The position numbers and the translations under genes are program-made. A DNA stretch of 64,000 nt, from contig CAZIPA010000004.1 of the NCBI GenBank assembly GCA_964541085.1, forward strand, positions 1-64,000. Reading direction: 5' to 3'. Below, one piece after another: positions 6,868-15,017 of this stretch (positions within the stretch are counted from its first letter, which is position 1; the number at the start of each line of letters is the position of its first letter). Source of the DNA: UBA4644 sp964541085. GTDB lineage: Bacteria > Bacillota > Clostridia > Oscillospirales > Butyricicoccaceae. Under the pieces are notes generated by a model that was not told the DNA's origin, did no database searches, and saw only the letters and a list, made by a program, of their open reading frames with translations.

Positions 6868-7160
6868 TCAGTAAAACTTTTCGATGGCCTTTTGAAATTC
6901 CTCCACGGCGGCCATGTCGCCGTCCTCAATGGCATGACAGATGCAGTGGGCCAGATGCTCACCGATGATCTCCTTGCCCAGACTGGTGATGGCGGAACGG
7001 GTGGCGGAAAGCTGCACTAGCACATCGGCGCAGTCCTCATCGCTTTCCATCATGCGTTTGACATATTGCAAATGGCCGATGATCCGGGAGATCCGGTTCA
7101 ACCGGCGCTTTTTTCTTCGGGAGAATGGGTGTGTCCCCCGTGAGAATGTTGATTTTCCAT
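6868..7160 (-). CDS. CsoR/DUF156-family metal-sensing repressor, frameshifted at an A6 run
   Basis: The frame from ATG 7160 gives a His-rich N-terminus (MENQHSHGGHTHSPEEK) and then stops. A -1 shift at the six As (7114-7109, A AAA AAG) continues as KRRLNRISRIIGHLQYVKRMM to the end at 6868, about 97 residues, the normal family length. The ligand pattern of CsoR proteins is present: Cys in DEDCADV, His in EHLAHC and Cys in the same segment. Taken alone, the 77-codon frame from TTG 7101 has no ribosome site and lacks the first helix start. Options are a sequencing error, a recent pseudogene, or slippage on the A run. It sits 4 nt after the methyltransferase and before a ZIP transporter. Confidence 0.75.
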
Positions 7161-7164
7161 GGCA

Positions 7165-7749
7165 TCATCCATCCTTTCTGACGGCGGAAACCAGATATTT
7201 TTCCCGGTCGGAGATCACGGTATCCACGGTGAACAGCGTCTCCAGCAGGGCCGCCAGCTGTGCCGCCTCCGGCAGCTCCCGGGAAACCCGCTGTGCCGGG
7301 CCGCTGTGATGACGCAGCAGCGCTTCCCGGCTCATGCCGTGGGCAATGGTCAGCCGCCCGTCCGGACGGAGATAGTTTCGCAGATGCTCCAGCAGCCGCA
7401 GAGGTTCGGAAAAATGGGGAAAGGCATTGTAAATCACAATGGCATCAAAGCTCCGGCCAAAATCCAGCGTTTCCGCATCGCCGCAGAGCACCTGCGCCCA
7501 GGGAAACTTTTCCGCTGCCCGGCGGGCCATTTCCGGAGAAAGATCAATGCCGGTGAGCTGCCTGACGCCCCGCCGCTGATAATCGGGAAAAAGAACGCCG
7601 GTGCCGCAGCCCACATCCAGCACCTCCATGCCGGGGCCGATCCCGGCGGCATCCAGAATGGCCGCAATGGCAGCTTCATTCCGCACCATGTCCGCATCCC
7701 AGCGGGAAGCCTGACGATCGAAAAACTGCCGTACCTCTTCTGTTATCAT
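7165..7749 (-). CDS. Class I SAM-dependent methyltransferase
   Basis: A 194-residue cytosolic methyltransferase of the Methyltransf_11/25 type. SAM-binding motif I is VLDVGCGTG (about residues 42-50), the acidic motif II is in LTGIDLSPEM and motif III is in GDAETLDFGRSFDAIVIYNAFPH. The substrate cannot be inferred from sequence. ATG 7749 overlaps the stop of the S-component gene (ATGA), so translation is coupled. The next gene, a CsoR-like repressor, starts 4 nt after its stop. The association with metal genes hints at a metallophore, tetrapyrrole or thiol substrate, but that is speculative. Confidence 0.85.
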   Translation of the reverse strand: MITEEVRQFFDRQASRWDADMVRNEAAIAAILDAAGIGPGMEVLDVGCGTGVLFPDYQRRGVRQLTGIDLSPEMARRAAEKFPWAQVLCGDAETLDFGRSFDAIVIYNAFPHFSEPLRLLEHLRNYLRPDGRLTIAHGMSREALLRHHSGPAQRVSRELPEAAQLAALLETLFTVDTVISDREKYLVSAVRKDG

Positions 7750-8276
7750 CCTGCCTGACCCTCCCGCACAAGACCTGCTTTTTTCAGCGCCAGCACAATC
7801 ACGGGAATCAGCAGAATGTGCAGGGCGATCCCCGGCAGCGCACCGGTAAAGGCCCCGGCGATAAAGGCGCTCCAGCTGTAATCCGGCCCCAGAATGGCCC
7901 ACATGGCCAGACCGTAGACCACACGCCCCGCCAGCATGGCACCCAGCAGGGAGACATAAATATATCCCGTCCTTTTCGGCAGATGACGATACAGCAGTCC
8001 GGCTGTCATGCCATAGGCCGCCAGCTCCAGACACATCCCATAAGCCGTGGGAAAGGGAGGCATCCCGAACAGCACATGACGCAGCAGCGGCGCGCACAGT
8101 CCCACCGCCGCGGCCCACCAGGGCCCGCAGACAAATCCGGCCAGCAGCACGGGAATGTGCATGGGACTGAGCAGCTGCCCGATGCTGGGAATCTGTCCGG
8201 TGAGAAAGGGCAGCACGATACACAGGGAAAGGCATACCGCAGCCGAGGTCATATTTCGATAGGAATGTGCTTTCAT
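7746..8276 (-). CDS. ECF transporter S component, substrate unknown
   Basis: A 176-residue membrane protein, about six spans. It has the start MTSAAVCLSLCIVLPFLTGQ, then PMHIPVLLAGFVCGPWWAAAVG, CLELAAYGMTAGLLY and a final helix ending in a basic tail. These are features of the substrate-binding S subunits of energy-coupling-factor importers, which depend on an EcfA/EcfT module encoded elsewhere. ATG 8276 follows CGGAGG by 8 nt. It is the first gene of an apparent operon with a methyltransferase, a CsoR-like repressor and a ZIP transporter. This context suggests a metal-related substrate, unlike the vitamin S components with known riboswitches; I see no known riboswitch in the short leader. 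Confidence 0.8.
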   Translation of the reverse strand: MKAHSYRNMTSAAVCLSLCIVLPFLTGQIPSIGQLLSPMHIPVLLAGFVCGPWWAAAVGLCAPLLRHVLFGMPPFPTAYGMCLELAAYGMTAGLLYRHLPKRTGYIYVSLLGAMLAGRVVYGLAMWAILGPDYSWSAFIAGAFTGALPGIALHILLIPVIVLALKKAGLVREGQAG

Positions 8277-8330
8277 GGTGTTTGCCTCCGTTTCAGATTC
8301 GACTTCTTCAGTGTAATCCTGCGCCGCCGT

Positions 8331-8361
8331 TTGCGCAAGCCCCCCGGGGGGTTCTTTTTTT
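8331..8361. repeat. Double palindrome in the leader of the S-component operon
   Basis: TTGCGCAA (8331-8338) is followed by the self-complementary block CCCCCCGGGGGG (8340-8351). On the plus strand a T-rich tract comes next. It lies between the degV terminator and the S-component start. A regulatory role is possible but not shown. Confidence 0.3.
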
Positions 8362-8370
8362 CGGAAACAG

Positions 8371-8403
8371 AAAAAAGCAGGGGAGAGGTCATGCCTCCCC
8401 CCA
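8371..8403 (-). terminator. Terminator of the degV gene
   Basis: On the minus strand GGGGGGAGG pairs with CCTCTCCCC around a CATGA loop, followed by TGCTTTTTTC. It lies 20 bp after the degV stop. Confidence 0.75.
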
Positions 8404-8422
8404 TACCGCATCTCATAGATTG

Positions 8423-9289
8423 TCAGCGATGCTTGCCCACGAAGAACAGCGACATGGTGCCCGGGCCGGAATGGGCGCCAATCACCGGGCCCACATCCAC
8501 GATTCGTTCCACCGTCACGCCATAGTCCTCCTGCAACATCTGTGAAAGCACCAGCACATCCTCCATGCAGTCGCCGTGGGAAATGTACACCGGCGCTTCG
8601 CCGGGCTGACGCACCAGTTCGCCGTATTTGTCCGCCAGCGCCTTCAGAGAGGCCTTTCGTCCCCGCACGGTAAACTGCTTGATGAGATGACCCTCATTGT
8701 CCATGTGCATCACCGGACGGATGCCCAGCAGACCGCCCACCAGTGCCACCGTGGGACTGACCCGCCCGCCGCGCTTGAGATATTCCAGATCGTCCACCGT
8801 GAACCAGTGGCAGATATGCAGCTTCAAATCCTCCGCATAGGCAGCGGCGGCCTCCAGAGACGCACCCTGCTTCTGCTGCTGCACCGTCAGCCAGAGCAGC
8901 AGTCCTTCTCCGCCGGAGGCGGCCAGCGTGTCCACCGTGAGGATCCGACGCTGGGGATATTCCTCCATGAGCTCTGCCGCAGCCATAGCGCCGGTGGCAC
9001 AGGTGCCGCTGAGACCGGAGGAAAAGCCCAGGTAGAGAATGTCCTCTCCCTGCCGGAGCACCGGCTCAAAGGCCCGCCGGAAGGTGTCCAGATTGACTGC
9101 CGCCGTTTTGGCGATATGCTTTGCCCGCATTTTTCCGTAGAATTCTCCGGCGGACAGCTCATAATTTTCATATTCTCTGGGAGAATCATCAAAATGAAAG
9201 GTCAGACTGCAAACCGAAACGCCCCAGCTCTCCAGCACATCAGGGCGGAGGTCGCAGCCGGAATCCGTAAAAATCCGATAGGTGCTCAT
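8423..9289 (-). CDS. DegV family fatty-acid-binding protein
   Basis: A 288-residue cytosolic protein of the DegV/FakB fold, which holds a fatty acid for phosphorylation by a FakA kinase. Visible are the start YRIFTDSGCDL with the Asp-Ser pair, KTAAVNLDTF, FSSGLSGTCATG (family motif SSxLSGT), DTLAASGGEG, DLEYLKRGGRVSP and a C-terminal GPVIGAHSGPGTM. I chose ATG 9289 (MSTYRIF) after AGGAGCAGC; an upstream in-frame ATG at 9310 would overlap that site. The promoter TTGACA-17-TAATCT lies at 9370-9342. It is monocistronic with its own terminator. The fatty acid bound and the partner kinase are not in this window. Confidence 0.9.
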   Translation of the reverse strand: MSTYRIFTDSGCDLRPDVLESWGVSVCSLTFHFDDSPREYENYELSAGEFYGKMRAKHIAKTAAVNLDTFRRAFEPVLRQGEDILYLGFSSGLSGTCATGAMAAAELMEEYPQRRILTVDTLAASGGEGLLLWLTVQQQKQGASLEAAAAYAEDLKLHICHWFTVDDLEYLKRGGRVSPTVALVGGLLGIRPVMHMDNEGHLIKQFTVRGRKASLKALADKYGELVRQPGEAPVYISHGDCMEDVLVLSQMLQEDYGVTVERIVDVGPVIGAHSGPGTMSLFFVGKHR

Positions 9290-9341
9290 GCTGCTGCTCC
9301 TGTTTCTCAAGTATTGTTGAGTTTATCTAATGCTTGAAATT

Positions 9342-9370
9342 AGATTAACACAGCGAAAAAATCATGTCAA
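9342..9370 (-). promoter_or_regulatory. Promoter of the degV gene
   Basis: Minus-strand TTGACA (9370-9365), a 17-bp spacer and TAATCT (9347-9342). Confidence 0.75.
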
Positions 9371-9391
9371 GAGAAAAATGGCGTTTTCAGC

Positions 9392-9420
9392 TTGTTTTCA
9401 AAAACCGGTTATGTTATAAT
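9392..9420 (+). promoter_or_regulatory. Promoter of the DUF1836 gene
   Basis: TTGTTT (9392-9397), a 17-bp spacer and TATAAT (9415-9420), 33 bp before the chosen start. It is divergent from the degV promoter. Confidence 0.75.
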
Positions 9421-9453
9421 CATACGCAGTATCGCCGGAAAGGATGCATGATT

Positions 9454-10077
9454 ATGGAATATGATAAGCGGCTGGTGGCCGGAAAGCTTCGCCGTTGGGA
9501 GGCCTATCTGGACGCCTACCGTCTGCCCGCATGGGAGGATATTCCCAATATCGGCCTGTATATGGAGCAGGTGATTCTGCTGCTGCGGCATTATCTGGAT
9601 TATCTTCCGCCGGAGCTCAAGGAAGAGGAAGAGCTGGTAACGGCGGCGGCCATTCATAATTATGTGCGCACCCGGGTCATGCCGGAGCCGGTGAAAAAGC
9701 GGTATTACCGGGTGCATCTGGCCTATCTGCTGATTATCTGCACCCTGAAGCAGGGGCTGAGTCTGGCCCTGATCCAAAAGGTGATTCCTCTGGGCCTTTC
9801 GGAGGAGGAGGTGCGGGACACCTATCACAGCTACGCCTCCCGCCACCGTGCCACCACCCAGTATTTTACCCAGCAGGTGCGGGCCTCGGCCAGCCTGATT
9901 CTGGAGCATCCCCAGCCGGATGAAATCGCGGTGGAAAGCACCGGTGATCTGGTAACCTCCGCAGCGGTGATCGGCGGACTGTCCCGGCTGCTGGCGGAAA
10001 AGCTTTTGCTGCTGGAGGGGCACACCCTGGAAGACGGCGGCAGCATTGAAATCGAACAGCCCCAAAAGAGTATCTGA
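9454..10077 (+). CDS. DUF1836 domain protein
   Basis: A 207-residue soluble protein, mostly helical, resembling the DUF1836 family of Firmicutes. These proteins have an N-terminal helix-turn-helix-like part (WEDIPNIGLYMEQVILLL, then VTAAAIHNYVRTRVMPEPVKKRYYRVHLAYLLII). The C-terminal half carries long helices and ends EIEQPQKSI. The DNA-binding role is inferred from the MerR-like order of elements and is not proven. ATG 9454 lies 9 nt after AAAGGA; ATG 9448 is only 3 nt from it and less likely. It has its own promoter and shares a bidirectional terminator with convergent yebC. Confidence 0.75.
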   Translation: MEYDKRLVAGKLRRWEAYLDAYRLPAWEDIPNIGLYMEQVILLLRHYLDYLPPELKEEEELVTAAAIHNYVRTRVMPEPVKKRYYRVHLAYLLIICTLKQGLSLALIQKVIPLGLSEEEVRDTYHSYASRHRATTQYFTQQVRASASLILEHPQPDEIAVESTGDLVTSAAVIGGLSRLLAEKLLLLEGHTLEDGGSIEIEQPQKSI

Positions 10078-10083
10078 ATATAG

Positions 10084-10120
10084 AAAAAGACCGGAGCCAC
10101 AGGACTCCGGTCTTCTGCAT
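10084..10120. terminator. Bidirectional terminator between DUF1836 gene and yebC
   Basis: The stem AGACCGGAG (10088-10096) pairs with CTCCGGTCT (10105-10113). The minus-strand side is followed by TTTTTCTAT, and the plus side by a weaker TCTGCATTTT. Confidence 0.8.
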
Positions 10121-10132
10121 TTTGCGGGTTTC

Positions 10133-10861
10133 TCAGTCTCTGTCCCAGTTGTGCCAGACAGCCTGAATGTCGTCGTTTTCTTCCATGAGGTCCAGCATCT
10201 TTTCCATGTTCTTGATGTCGTCTTCATTGGAAAGGGTGGTGTAGGTCTGGGGAATCATCTGCACCTCGGCCTCCAGGAACTGGAAGCCTTCCTTGGCCAG
10301 CGCCTCTTTCACCGCGTCAAAATCATCGGGCTCGGTGTAGATTTCAAACACGCCGTCCTCCACCTGGAAATCCGACGCACCGGCCTCCAGCGCCTGCATC
10401 ATGACGGTCTCCTCGTCCAGATCCTCACCGTCAATGGCGATAAAGCCCTTCTTGTCAAACTGCCAGGAAACGCAGCCGGAAGCGCCCATGCCCTTGCCAT
10501 ACTTGTCCAGATAGTGGCGAACCTCAGACACGGTGCGGTTTTTGTTGTCGGTCAGCGTCTCCACGATGACGGCGATACCGCCGGGGCCATAGCCTTCATA
10601 GGCAGCGTATTCATAGTTCTCCGCGGCAGCGCCGGATTTATACTTGTCCAGCGTGCGCTTGATGTTGTCGTTGGGCACATTTTCGCTCTTGGCGCGGGTG
10701 ATCACGGCAGCCAGCTTGGAGTTGGAATTGGGATCGGCAGAACCGCCCTCCTTAATGGCGATGGCCATTTCACGGGCGTATTTCGTAAAGATTTTTGCTT
10801 TCTTGGCGTCTGCGGCGCCCTTGGTCTTTTGGATGTTGTGCCATTTGGAATGTCCGGACAT
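10133..10861 (-). CDS. yebC: YebC/PmpR family protein
   Basis: A 242-residue cytosolic protein of the universally conserved TACO1/YebC family, annotated as a transcriptional regulator and more recently linked to translation of proline-rich stretches. The start MSGHSKWHNIQ, KGAADAKKAKIFTK, the acidic-cleft segment AAYEGYGPGGIAVIVE, SGCVSWQFDKKG and the C-terminal DLMEENDDIQAVWHNW are all present. Length matches the family (about 240). It stands alone between terminators. The C-terminus is acidic, as usual. Confidence 0.95.
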   Translation of the reverse strand: MSGHSKWHNIQKTKGAADAKKAKIFTKYAREMAIAIKEGGSADPNSNSKLAAVITRAKSENVPNDNIKRTLDKYKSGAAAENYEYAAYEGYGPGGIAVIVETLTDNKNRTVSEVRHYLDKYGKGMGASGCVSWQFDKKGFIAIDGEDLDEETVMMQALEAGASDFQVEDGVFEIYTEPDDFDAVKEALAKEGFQFLEAEVQMIPQTYTTLSNEDDIKNMEKMLDLMEENDDIQAVWHNWDRD

Positions 10862-11027
10862 AGTGCATACCCTCCATTAGTATATCGAAGTTAACATAAT
10901 AATCTATTCTAAGATTTTAGCACATACCTGCGAAGAGCGCAACCCCCGAAGCAAGATTTCTTCCCCTTTCTCCGTATAAACCGGCGCAGACAGGCCACAC
11001 TATGGTCAAACAGCAGGAGGTGAGATC

Positions 11028-11144
11028 ATGGATCGTAATGAGAACCGTGACAATCAGAAGCGGGAGCGGGCAGGCCAGAACCAGCGGGACCGGGCCGGCC
11101 AGAATGACCACAGCCGTGAGCGCAGCCAGAACAGCAGAGACTGA
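11028..11144 (+). CDS. Short Arg/Asn/Gln-rich peptide, 38 aa
   Basis: A strong AGGAGGTGA is followed 5 nt later by ATG 11028 and a 38-codon frame ending TGA 11142. A perfect terminator comes 19 bp further on, so this is a complete small gene rather than chance. The peptide is extremely hydrophilic, has no hydrophobic core and contains a near-repeat: RERAGQNQ followed by RDRAGQND, then SRERSQNSRD. It is probably disordered and may bind nucleic acid, or belong to spore-associated small basic peptides. I do not recognise a family. Confidence 0.6.
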   Translation: MDRNENRDNQKRERAGQNQRDRAGQNDHSRERSQNSRD

Positions 11145-11160
11145 ACCGTTACAAAGGCAG

Positions 11161-11197
11161 AAGACCGGCGGACACGAAGGTGCCGCCGGTTTTTTCG
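11161..11197 (+). terminator. Terminator of the 38-aa peptide gene
   Basis: The stem ACCGGCGG (11164-11171) pairs with CCGCCGGT (11183-11190), followed by TTTTTC. Confidence 0.85.
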
Positions 11198-11206
11198 TCA
11201 GAAGCG

Positions 11207-12919
11207 TTACTGCGCCGGAATTTCCGCCGTGCGATAGAGAAAGCGCACCTGTCCCTCCATGGAGGCATCCAGTCCGGAGAAGTTGCAGTATTGGCGGGAA
11301 AGCTCCACTGTGGCCTTCAGCCGCTCAGAGAGGCCCTTCAACTGCTGATTCAGCCGTTGCAGACCCTGCTCATCCAGCTGGCACAGACCGTCGGAAAGGG
11401 CCAGCGCACCGTCACGCAGCTGCGTAATGCCCTCCGTCAAAGCGGGCAGACTGCCCTCCAGCGTCCGGGCACCGTCATACAGTGCGGATGCGCCCTGAGA
11501 AAGCTGCGCCGAGCCGGAGGTCAGCGCCTGTCCGCCGGAAACCAGACTGCCTGCACCCGCAGCGGCAGCATCCACACCGCCGGTATAGGTCAGAAGTCCC
11601 TGACAAAAGCTCTGACAGCTGTCCAGCGATACCTTCAGCGCCGTGACCGTTTCTGCGGCAGAGACTGCATCGGCGGCGTTCAGAGAGGCGGCAGCGCCCT
11701 CCAGCACCTGCGCATAATTATCCGCCGTCAGCGTGGGAAGGGCAAGCCCTGCCTCCTGAAGCTGCTGATTTGCAGACAGGAGCAGCCCCTGCATCAGCTG
11801 CTGCGCACCCAGATTCAGCTGGTCACTGTTGGCAGAAAGTCCATCCAGTCCGGAGGACAGCTGGACAAGGCCGCCATACAGCTGAGCCGTGCCGCTCTCC
11901 AGCGTATCCGCGCCGGTTTGCAGCGCTTTTGTTCCCGCCGTCAGCTGCTGCACACCCTCTGTCAGTGCGCCGGAACGCTCCAGCAGGGTACACAGACCGT
12001 CATACAGCCCGGAGGAACCCTCCAGCAGCTGGGCCATGGCATCATTCAGTTGCTCCAGCGACTGGGACAGATCGCCGTCCAGCGTGAGCTTGTCCCCGTC
12101 CAGCTGGGCCAGAACCTGACTGGAGGCCACGCTGAGAGTCATGCCCAGCGAAAAATCCGTAACATCCGCCTGAAGCTCCACAAAATCCGGGATGGAAAGG
12201 GTGTCCGGCGAAAGAGCCAGATCCTCCTGCAAGCCGGGGAAGGCCACACCCAGCGCAAGGGTGCGCACACCGTCATTCACAAGTCTGCCGTGGGTGATCT
12301 CCACATTGCGGAAGGTGTCATTGTCCAGCAGCAGGCCGGTGACCACGGCAAAGGGCACAGGCAGTGTTTCCTCACCGTCCTCCAGCGCCACCGTTTCATA
12401 CAGGCAGCTTTCATAATCAAAGCGGATGGTCACATGACCGCTTTTTCCCGCCAGCGCCTCCGGGGTAAGCTCTTCGCCGTCCAGCAGATAGCGCACCTGC
12501 ATCGTCACAGGCAGCGCCTGCTCCGTGCGCCCCTGATAGTAAATATCGTTGCCCTGGGCATACCAGCGGGTCTGATGCTCTCCCTCACGGGTGCAGCTTT
12601 CCTCGCCCTTGACATTTTCCACATCGGTGAGCAGAGAGCTGTCGAAAAGCACATCGGCCCCGGCGGTATTTTGCAGCCAGTCGCTGACAATAATGCTCTG
12701 CACCGTGCCGTTTGACTGAGTGAGCACATAAACCGTTTCGTCCTTGAGCGAAGCGGCAGCGTCCTCCGCGCCAGTGCGGGGAGCCGAGGTGACCGGGACG
12801 GAAGCGGGAGATGCGGCGATGGTCTGATCTTCGGCACGCACGGCGGTCAGACAGACCCCGCTGAGACAGAGGGCCGTACACAGCAGCAGCGCAGTCCATT
12901 TTTTAACCGTTGGATTCAT
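11207..12919 (-). CDS. Secreted heptad-repeat (YhgE/Pip-like) partner of the MMPL exporter
   Basis: 570 residues with a signal peptide (KKW, hydrophobic stretch, cleavage near VRAED about residue 29) and no later membrane span. Residues about 60-265 form a beta-rich region. About 270-520 carries many L-x-x-G-x-x-x-L type heptads (GVQQLTAGTKALQTGADTL, QLSQGASALYDGARTLEGSL), the repeat found in YhgE/Pip-type proteins. Unlike YhgE it lacks the C-terminal ABC2-like membrane domain. Its ATG overlaps the end of the MMPL gene by 17 bp, so it is coupled to that exporter. It probably acts outside the membrane as a periplasm-like adaptor. Last gene of the operon. Confidence 0.8.
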   Translation of the reverse strand: MNPTVKKWTALLLCTALCLSGVCLTAVRAEDQTIAASPASVPVTSAPRTGAEDAAASLKDETVYVLTQSNGTVQSIIVSDWLQNTAGADVLFDSSLLTDVENVKGEESCTREGEHQTRWYAQGNDIYYQGRTEQALPVTMQVRYLLDGEELTPEALAGKSGHVTIRFDYESCLYETVALEDGEETLPVPFAVVTGLLLDNDTFRNVEITHGRLVNDGVRTLALGVAFPGLQEDLALSPDTLSIPDFVELQADVTDFSLGMTLSVASSQVLAQLDGDKLTLDGDLSQSLEQLNDAMAQLLEGSSGLYDGLCTLLERSGALTEGVQQLTAGTKALQTGADTLESGTAQLYGGLVQLSSGLDGLSANSDQLNLGAQQLMQGLLLSANQQLQEAGLALPTLTADNYAQVLEGAAASLNAADAVSAAETVTALKVSLDSCQSFCQGLLTYTGGVDAAAAGAGSLVSGGQALTSGSAQLSQGASALYDGARTLEGSLPALTEGITQLRDGALALSDGLCQLDEQGLQRLNQQLKGLSERLKATVELSRQYCNFSGLDASMEGQVRFLYRTAEIPAQ

Positions 12920-15017
12920 GAAGGGATACCTCCTCAGATGTTTTCTTTCGGGGAATGTGACGCATCCCCAGAGTGGTTTTACAGATCACGCCGTCCAGCA
13001 GCAGGAACAGCGCAGGCAGTACAAAGGTGACCAGCACCATACTGATGACCGCACCCCGGGCCATGAGCATACACATGGAGCTGACGATCTCAATATCGGA
13101 ATACAGGGCCACGCCAAAGGTGGCGGCGAACATTCCCGTGCCGGATACCAGAATGGAGGGCACGGAGGCGGCCACGGCCGTCTGCACGGCGCTGTGCCTG
13201 TCTCCGCCGCCGATGCGCTCTGCCTTGTAGCGGGTGGTCATGAGAATGGCATAGTCCACGGTGGCGCCCAGCTGGATGGTGCTGATGCAGATGGGCGTGA
13301 TAAAGGCCATGCTCTGGCCCAGATAGTGGGGCAGACCCAGATTGATGAAAATGCCCACCTCAATCACGGTAATCAGAATCAGCGGCAGCGTCAGGCTTTT
13401 TTCCACCAGCAGGATAATCAGGAAAATGGCAGCCACGGAAACCGCCGTCACCACAGCAAAATCATGGTCGGTGGTCTCGATCATGTCCTTCAGACAGGGA
13501 GCCTCACCGATGAGCATACCGCTGCTGTCATAGCGCTTCAGAATGTCCTTCAGGCGGTCAAGCTGGTCGTTCACCGCGTCGCTGGCGGGAGAATATTCGG
13601 AGTTAATCAGCAGCAGCTCCCACCGGTCACTTTCCAGAATGCTCCGGAGACTGTCGGGCAGCAGCTCCTGCGGAACCCGGGAGCCTACCACAGATTCCAG
13701 TCCCAGCACATATTTTACACCGTCCACCTGCTCCATCTCTGCCATCATGGCGCTGACAGCCTTGGGGGAAAATCCGGCATCCACCAGCAGCATATGGGTG
13801 GAGGCGATGCTGAAATCCTCCTTCAGAGTGGAGTTGGCGATCACATAGTCCATATCCTCCGGCAGACACTGGCCCATGTCGTAATACACCTCGTCGTTGG
13901 CCTGATGATAGCCGTACAGGGCCGGCGGAATCAGCAGGGCAAACACCGCAAGAAACACCGGAAACACCCGGAGAATCTTGCCGGCAAAGTGCTGCATATC
14001 GGGAATGATGGAGCGGTGCCGGGTCTTTTGCAGCGGCTTGTCCAGCACCAGAATCAGGGCGGGCAGCACCGTGACGCAGCCCAGCACACCCAGCAGCACG
14101 CCCTTTGCCATCACCAGTCCCAGATCACGCCCCAGGGTAAAGCTCATGAAGCACAGGGCGATAAAGCCCGCCACGGTGGTCACAGAGCTGCCGATCACAC
14201 TGGTCAGCGTGCTGTGAATGGCTTGTGCCATGGCATCCTCCCGGCTTTCTGTCCGTGTCCGCTGCTCGTTGTAGCTGTGCCACAGAAAAATGGAATAGTC
14301 CATGGTCACGGCCAGCTGCAACACGGCGGAAAGGGCCTTGGTAATGTAGGAGATTTCGCCGAAGAAATAATTGCTGCCCATGTTCAGCAGAATCATGGTA
14401 CCGATGGAGGCCAGGAACACAAAGGGAATCAGCCATCCATCCAGAAACAGCAGCATGGCGGCACAGGCCATAGCCACAGCCAGCGCCACATACACCGGCT
14501 CCTCCTGCTCACACAGATCCTTCAGATCCACCACCAGCGCCGTCATGCCGGAAACCAGACACTGCTTTCCGCACAGCTGACGGATGTTCCGCACGGCCTC
14601 CATGGTCACATCCTCCGAGGTACCTGCGTCAAAAAACACCGCCATCATGGTGGAATGGTCGGTATTGAACTGCCGCAAAAGCGTCTCGGGCAGCAGCTCC
14701 ATGGGCACGGACAAATCCAGCAGAGAATCGTACCAGAGCACCGTTTCCACATGATCCAGCTGCTGCACCTGCTGCTTCAGCCGGGCAACATCCCGCTGCG
14801 GCAGATCCTCAAAAATCAGAAAGGTAAATGCCCCCTTGTGAAAATCCTCCAGCAGCATATCCTGCCCGATAACCGTTTCCATATCCTGGGGCAGATAGGT
14901 CAGCATATCATAATTGACACGGGTCTTTGCCATGCCAAAGACTGCGGGAATCAGCAGCAGCAGCGTCAGAATCAGAATCGGGACACGCTGCCGGACAACC
15001 CATCGGGAAAAGCCCAT
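12903..15017 (-). CDS. MMPL/RND-family membrane exporter
   Basis: 704 residues with two homologous halves, each of one span, an extracellular domain of about 150 residues and five more spans; 12 spans in all. The family proton-relay Asp-Tyr segments are visible: LAVTMDYSIFLWHSYNEQR in half one (about 225-243) and LGATVDYAILMTTRYKAER in half two (about 580-598). It is the length of actinobacterial MmpL/Firmicutes YdfJ proteins. They export lipids or hydrophobic drugs by proton-motive force. Its ATG follows directly on the TAA of the HdeD-like gene and it overlaps the heptad-repeat gene, so the three form one operon behind a TetR regulator. The substrate is unknown. Confidence 0.92.
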   Translation of the reverse strand: MGFSRWVVRQRVPILILTLLLLIPAVFGMAKTRVNYDMLTYLPQDMETVIGQDMLLEDFHKGAFTFLIFEDLPQRDVARLKQQVQQLDHVETVLWYDSLLDLSVPMELLPETLLRQFNTDHSTMMAVFFDAGTSEDVTMEAVRNIRQLCGKQCLVSGMTALVVDLKDLCEQEEPVYVALAVAMACAAMLLFLDGWLIPFVFLASIGTMILLNMGSNYFFGEISYITKALSAVLQLAVTMDYSIFLWHSYNEQRTRTESREDAMAQAIHSTLTSVIGSSVTTVAGFIALCFMSFTLGRDLGLVMAKGVLLGVLGCVTVLPALILVLDKPLQKTRHRSIIPDMQHFAGKILRVFPVFLAVFALLIPPALYGYHQANDEVYYDMGQCLPEDMDYVIANSTLKEDFSIASTHMLLVDAGFSPKAVSAMMAEMEQVDGVKYVLGLESVVGSRVPQELLPDSLRSILESDRWELLLINSEYSPASDAVNDQLDRLKDILKRYDSSGMLIGEAPCLKDMIETTDHDFAVVTAVSVAAIFLIILLVEKSLTLPLILITVIEVGIFINLGLPHYLGQSMAFITPICISTIQLGATVDYAILMTTRYKAERIGGGDRHSAVQTAVAASVPSILVSGTGMFAATFGVALYSDIEIVSSMCMLMARGAVISMVLVTFVLPALFLLLDGVICKTTLGMRHIPRKKTSEEVSLHESNG

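Noticed and set aside
7165..8235. 356-codon open frame extending the methyltransferase upstream
   Set aside because: The extension is antisense-like shadow of the S-component gene; ATG 7749 with ATGA overlap is the natural start.
8277..8370. Vitamin riboswitch ahead of the S-component gene
   Set aside because: The leader is under 100 nt and matches none of the cobalamin, TPP, FMN, THF or preQ1 cores I can recall.
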